DNA of 64,000 bases. Origin: Chiridota heheva. Taxonomy: Eukaryota; Echinodermata; Holothuroidea; Apodida; Chiridotidae. Both the position numbers and the translations under genes were made by a program. How positions within the stretch are numbered: the first letter of the stretch is position 1; the number at the start of each line of letters is the position of its first letter. Below the pieces are notes generated by a model. It was not told the DNA's origin, ran no database searches, and was given only the letters and a program-made list of their open reading frames with translations. The stretch covers positions 1,004,001 through 1,068,000 of the forward strand of contig JAIGNY010002010.1 in NCBI GenBank assembly GCA_020152595.1. The letters run 5' to 3'. Below, in pieces: positions 61,665 to 64,000 of the stretch.

Positions 61665-63760
61665 CTGCAGAGAGGAATAAAACAATGACTAATATATAAG
61701 GTCATAGGAATAAAACAATGGAATACACCTTCCCCCAGAGTACCCTAGCTGCTATGGTGACTACAGGTTGTTACCCGTGTCAATGTTTGACATCCCTGAT
61801 TGATATATTATGCATCTTTTCACCTTTCAATGACCTATTAACCAATAGAAGTACCTACCCTCTGTTACAAACAACTCAAAGAATATTTAAGGTACACAAA
61901 ATGCTTAAGACTAATCAGATTTAGCATTCAGGAGAGGAAAACTTTCTATGGTATAAATCACAAAATGCAGATACGGATGAGAAACTGAAGCAGAAAAGAG
62001 ATGGAGAAATTATGTGTAGAGAGGGGGAGAGAGGGAGGGCAAAATTCAGAGCTATAATATTGAAAAAAAAATCCAAATTGTGGGTGAGAGCGTGAAGGGG
62101 GATGAAATTTTGCTAATGGTAACCATGACCAACCATGACTTGCAGCATACAATCTATATAGATATGAACTTATGAAGATATATGGAAGTGAAGCTTGAAA
62201 AAGAATTACAATCACGACTGCTGCACGTTTGAAATAATCCAAGCAAAGTACACAACTGAGATATGTACTAATGAGTCTCTTCTATCATGTCACAATGGCT
62301 CACATTGTACACAAACATCAAATAACTCACAAATTGTACATAAAAATACAGCATTAAAATCATATGCCTGGGATAATTGAAGTCTACAATGTAGTCACAA
62401 ATATAATATCAGCTACACATCCATAGCCTTTGTCGTTACTGTGATATGAAATCAATCAGATATACATTGAAATCAATAACATAATTATTAAAATCAATAA
62501 CATATACATTGAAATCAATTACATATACATTGAAATCAATTACATATACATTGAAATCAATTACATATACATTGAAATCAATAACATATACATTGAAATC
62601 AATAAGATATACATTGAAATCAATAACATATACATTGAAATCAATAGCATACACATGACTTTGTCCTGTTCCTTAAACTTTTGTGGCAAACCAAAACCAT
62701 CAATAATATCTGGAGTAAATAATTAGACAACTTGTCCTAAATAAATGACCACTCAACCATGCAATAGATACTTTGACCTATACCTATAACATACTACTTC
62801 CACAACAGTCTAGATAAAGATAATTAATCATAGAACCATGGAGCCAAGTTATATGGTCCTTATTGCATGTGGCTTAGATGATAAAGAAGAAGAAAAGTCT
62901 GACCCGAGCTAATATTTGAGCAGCTGGGATGCAATTGTTCATATTTTGAAGAAAAAGGACCAGTAATGAGTACAGATGTGCGTAAATATCAAGATTCTGA
63001 ATGTCTATAATAAGAAAGAGATCTCATGGCAAAGGACCTCTTCCAATACATTACAAGAGACACATGCAGTAGGATATAGCCACCATCATCTAGCAATAGT
63101 TATTCACTCCATGCCCTTCTTATATCAAAAAAGAGGAAAAGGCACCAAATTTACATCCTTCAGACAAATGGTAAATGGACAGGTGATTTTAAGGCAACAT
63201 AAATCATTAGTAAATCTGCCAAAAATCATAATCAATGTTGGTTAACAATTTAGTATTTGACAGATTTTCAGGTCTAGACATGCAAATTTGTGATGTATGA
63301 GCTGGCAGACCTTTTGATTGGCTGATATAAAACCATCTTTTTTAATCCTGTGCCTCAATCTTTGGAAGAGAGCAGAAGATTCTCATAAATAATTGAAGAA
63401 TTTAACTATACCCCCCCAAAACACATTTTTCCCTTCATTTCTTTTACTTCTACCGAAGAATTTTAGGTGATTACAAAAACAAACAAACATTTCATGTGTC
63501 CAAAATGAAAGATTAAAATTCAATTGAAATTATTTCTTGCCTTTGCCTCCAAAACAGTGGTTCCGACCATTCAAGATTTGATTGTGTAATAGCCCTTGCA
63601 GTATAGGCTATAGAGCTTAAATCTAGTATGGTTGAAGGAATAGTTTTTTGTAAAATTTTAATTGAAAGAGCATACTTTTGGAGCCAATTTGATACAAAAA
63701 TCAGGTTGATATCATATTCCATTCAGGAGATAAGGATTTTTAAAGATTTCCCACTTGCAT
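61665..63760. other. No exon recognised
   Basis: By phase this should be an intron of the minus-strand gene, because the exon at 61,664 is internal. It holds one 21-bp minisatellite and otherwise only AT-rich single-copy-looking sequence. Confidence 0.45.
62448..62654. repeat. 21-bp repeat (GAAATCAATAACATATACAT), about 9-10 copies
   Basis: Tandem ATTGAAATCAATTACATATAC-type units. The period is a multiple of three, giving a spurious minus-strand IDFNVYV frame. Confidence 0.96.
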
Positions 63761-63767
63761 TTTAAAG

Positions 63768-64000
63768 TTTTTGTTTGTTTGTTTGTTTGATGAGGTCTTA
63801 ACGGCACCACGACAACGAAGGTCAAATTGTGCCTGAGAGGTCAGATCATTTTAGAGGTAGTAAGGAAAGAGACCAGGGGAAGAATGAGAGAAATTCAAGA
63901 ACAAAAGCCAGAAAGCTGTGATCGAGAGAGGAGGTGCATGGGTAAAACTAAAAACAAAGTAGAGAGGGGGTGGAAGAGGAGGATTAAATATGGTTGTAGA
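63768..64000 (-). mobile_element. LINE 3' end, second minus-strand copy (runs off window)
   Basis: GGTCAAATTGTGCCTGAGAG, GATCATTTTAGAGGTAGTAA and AAAGCCAGAAAGCTGTGATC match the 35,645-35,880 end of the LINE in the same orientation. It terminates in (GTTT)n at 63,768-63,787, which is the 3' tail on the minus strand. The rest of the element lies beyond 64,000. Confidence 0.85.

Overview
This is an AT-rich animal nuclear genome window. It has long introns with canonical GT-AG junctions, many microsatellites and minisatellites, tRNA-derived SINEs, a MITE pair and a jockey-type LINE. No prokaryotic operon, rRNA, genuine tRNA gene or CRISPR array was found. XRCC1 is an animal-type DNA repair gene. 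Its sequence divergence and the repeat content point to an invertebrate, perhaps a marine deuterostome such as an echinoderm, but the species is inferred, not shown.

Layout. 1-10,154: no recognised gene; a (TA)n tract, one MITE and two SINE fragments. 10,155-32,649 (+): a complete XRCC1 gene in 15 exons whose phases all fit, about 698 residues once two apparent one-base losses in exon 9 are allowed for. Its introns are full of tandem arrays and transposon insertions. 32,650-38,231: XRCC1 3' flank, a degenerate ~290-bp tandem repeat, then a 5'-truncated RT-RNase H LINE on the minus strand. 38,232-44,295: no recognised gene. 44,296-61,664 (-): the 3' part of an unidentified gene (four exons seen) for a protein with a short coiled coil and a long acidic Ser/Glu/Asp-rich tail. 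Its 14-kb last intron holds a 2-kb array of a ~23-bp unit. 61,665-64,000: no exon recognised; a 21-bp minisatellite and the 3' end of a second minus-strand LINE copy that runs off the window.

Most notable observation. A 3.8-kb array of about 75 copies of a 51-bp unit starts inside XRCC1 exon 11 and continues across its 5' splice site. Each unit therefore carries a copy of the exon end plus a GTGAGT, GTGGGT or GCGAGT donor-like site. Intron 13 shows the same design on a smaller scale, seeded by the exon 13 end and its donor. Introns 6 and 7 also have tandem arrays near their 5' ends. The array has higher-order structure: a variant pair recurs 714 and then 713 bp apart (14 units). This repeated-donor arrangement in a strand-break repair gene is the best candidate for something undescribed.

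In the known pathway XRCC1 is the scaffold of single-strand-break repair. The N-terminal domain binds DNA polymerase beta, the phosphorylated linker binds PNKP/APTX/APLF FHA domains, BRCT1 binds poly(ADP-ribose)/PARP1 and BRCT2 binds DNA ligase III. All of these modules can be seen here. The minus-strand gene shows no visible functional link to it.
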